NCBI GenBank assembly: GCA_944385095.1
Contig: CALWVS010000009.1
Coordinates: 18,890 to 82,889 of the forward strand
Direction: 5' to 3'
DNA: 64,000 nucleotides
DNA from: an uncultured Oscillospiraceae bacterium
Lineage (GTDB): Bacteria > Bacillota > Clostridia > Oscillospirales > Oscillospiraceae
Shown: positions 63,388 to 64,000 of the stretch, in pieces
Layout: every line of letters begins with the position of its first letter
Position numbering within the stretch: position 1 is the stretch's first letter
Made by a program: the position numbers and the translations under genes
The notes under the pieces: generated by a model
Told to the model about the DNA's origin: nothing
The model's database searches: none
What the model saw: only the letters and a program-made list of their open reading frames with translations

Positions 63388-64000
63388 CCTACTTTTTCTT
63401 AAAAGAAAAAGTAGGCAAAAAGAATTTTGAGTGTAGCCATCACCGAGATTTTTTGAGGGAATAAGGTTTTTGTTTCCAAGAACATGGGTGGAAAAGTCGC
63501 TGGGGCTGACAGTAAAGGAAAGGTTGCCTCAGAGACCTTATGGAATTTTCTTTGCCCACTTTCTTTTTTAAAAGAAAGTGGGTGAAAGAAAAAGTAGGCA
63601 AAAAGAACTTCAGGTGTAGCCATCACCAAGATTTTTTGAGGGAATAAGGTTTTTGTTTCCAAGAATATGGGTGGAAAAGCCGCTGGAACTGCCAGTAACA
63701 AAAATGTCGCCTCAGAGACCTTATGGAATTTTCTTTGCTCACTTTCTTTTTTAAAAGAAAGTAAGGGGCAGCCATTCAAAAAAAGAATGACTGCCCGATT
63801 TTTTTGGGACGAGGTTGGAGTTTCTAAAAGTATAGAGTTGAAAAGTCGCTGAGACTGTCAGCAACAAAAATGTACCCTCAGAGACCTTATGAAATTTTCT
63901 TTGCTCACTTTCTTTTTTAAAAGAAAGTGGGTGAAAGAAAAAGTAGGCAAAAAGAACTTCAGGTGTAGCCATCACCAAGATTTTTTGAGGGAATAAGGTT
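63388..64000 (+). repeat. Array of ~180-bp repeats after polC, continuing past the window
   Basis: It starts with the perfect dyad CCTACTTTTTCTT/AAGAAAAAGTAGG directly after the polC stop. The block CCTCAGAGACCTTATG occurs at 63527, 63710 and (as CCTCAGAGACC) 63876. AAAGTAGGCAAAAAGAA occurs at 63408, 63591 and 63940. The third unit has a replaced front part. The first hairpin and GTAGGCAAA core match the leuC-leuD array. No genes; frames in it are repeat translations. Confidence 0.92.
63765..63805 (+). terminator. Terminator-like hairpin within the repeat array
   Basis: GGGCAGCCATTC (63766-63777) pairs with GAATGACTGCCC (63785-63796) with one mismatch, loop AAAAAAA, followed by GA and seven T residues. 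Confidence 0.75.

Noticed and set aside
63399-63779. 126-residue frame in the polC-side array (minus strand)
   Set aside because: Two near-identical halves reflect repeat units; no gene features.

Overview
The window is a chromosomal stretch of a Gram-positive, endospore-forming member of the Clostridia. An affiliation with Oscillospiraceae and an anaerobic gut lifestyle is inference. The direct evidence is a PolC-type DNA polymerase III, a PASTA-domain Ser/Thr kinase with its PP2C phosphatase, the non-mevalonate isoprenoid genes dxr and ispG, and several sporulation genes (spoVM, sipL, spoIVA, an M23/M50 pair resembling spoIVFA/spoIVFB, yunB). Most genes lie on the + strand in tightly overlapping operons (many ATGA or GTGA junctions).

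Layout. 1-7.5 kb: def-fmt-rsmB-rlmN-prpC-prkC-rsgA, a translation, rRNA-modification and signalling operon closed by a strong terminator. 7.5-11.1 kb: an XRE regulator, then spoVM (27 codons), sipL and spoIVA, which together make the base of the spore coat; sigma-E-like promoters are visible before spoVM and sipL. 11.2-18.2 kb: a DUF1266 membrane protein, then cbiA, a cobC-like phosphatase and cobQ (late cobalamin synthesis), coupled to an 814-residue Sel1-repeat protein. 18.2-22.5 kb: a Crp-family regulator divergent from leuC-leuD-leuB, with a palindrome at -41.5 of the leuC promoter; leuC and leuD are separated by an array of ~98-bp repeats. 22.5-26.9 kb: an aminotransferase, purB and an AI-2E family permease.

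27-32.5 kb is the most accessory-looking part: a HaeIII-type restriction-modification pair (inferred GGCC), a convergent pair encoding a BRCT protein and an LRR protein, a small zinc-ribbon protein and tRNA-Pro(CGG). 32.6-37.6 kb: the M23/M50 pair, a two-gene radical SAM system and yebC. 37.5-41 kb carries the scar of a tandem duplication: an alpha-1,2-fucosyltransferase-like gene and an ABC transporter each lie between a copy of the yebC 3' end and a copy of the RNase P RNA gene; the left rnpB copy and the right yebC copy are decayed remnants.

41-52.7 kb: murD, three tandem M42 peptidases, a YnbB-type PLP protein, yunB, ligA, an EamA exporter, a DUF362 ferredoxin-like protein and a ZIP transporter whose 3' end is duplicated. 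52.8-63.4 kb: the pyrH-frr-uppS-cdsA-dxr-rseP-ispG-polC cluster. The window ends in a second repeat array that opens with the same hairpin as the leuC-leuD array. No CRISPR array, prophage or transposase was seen.
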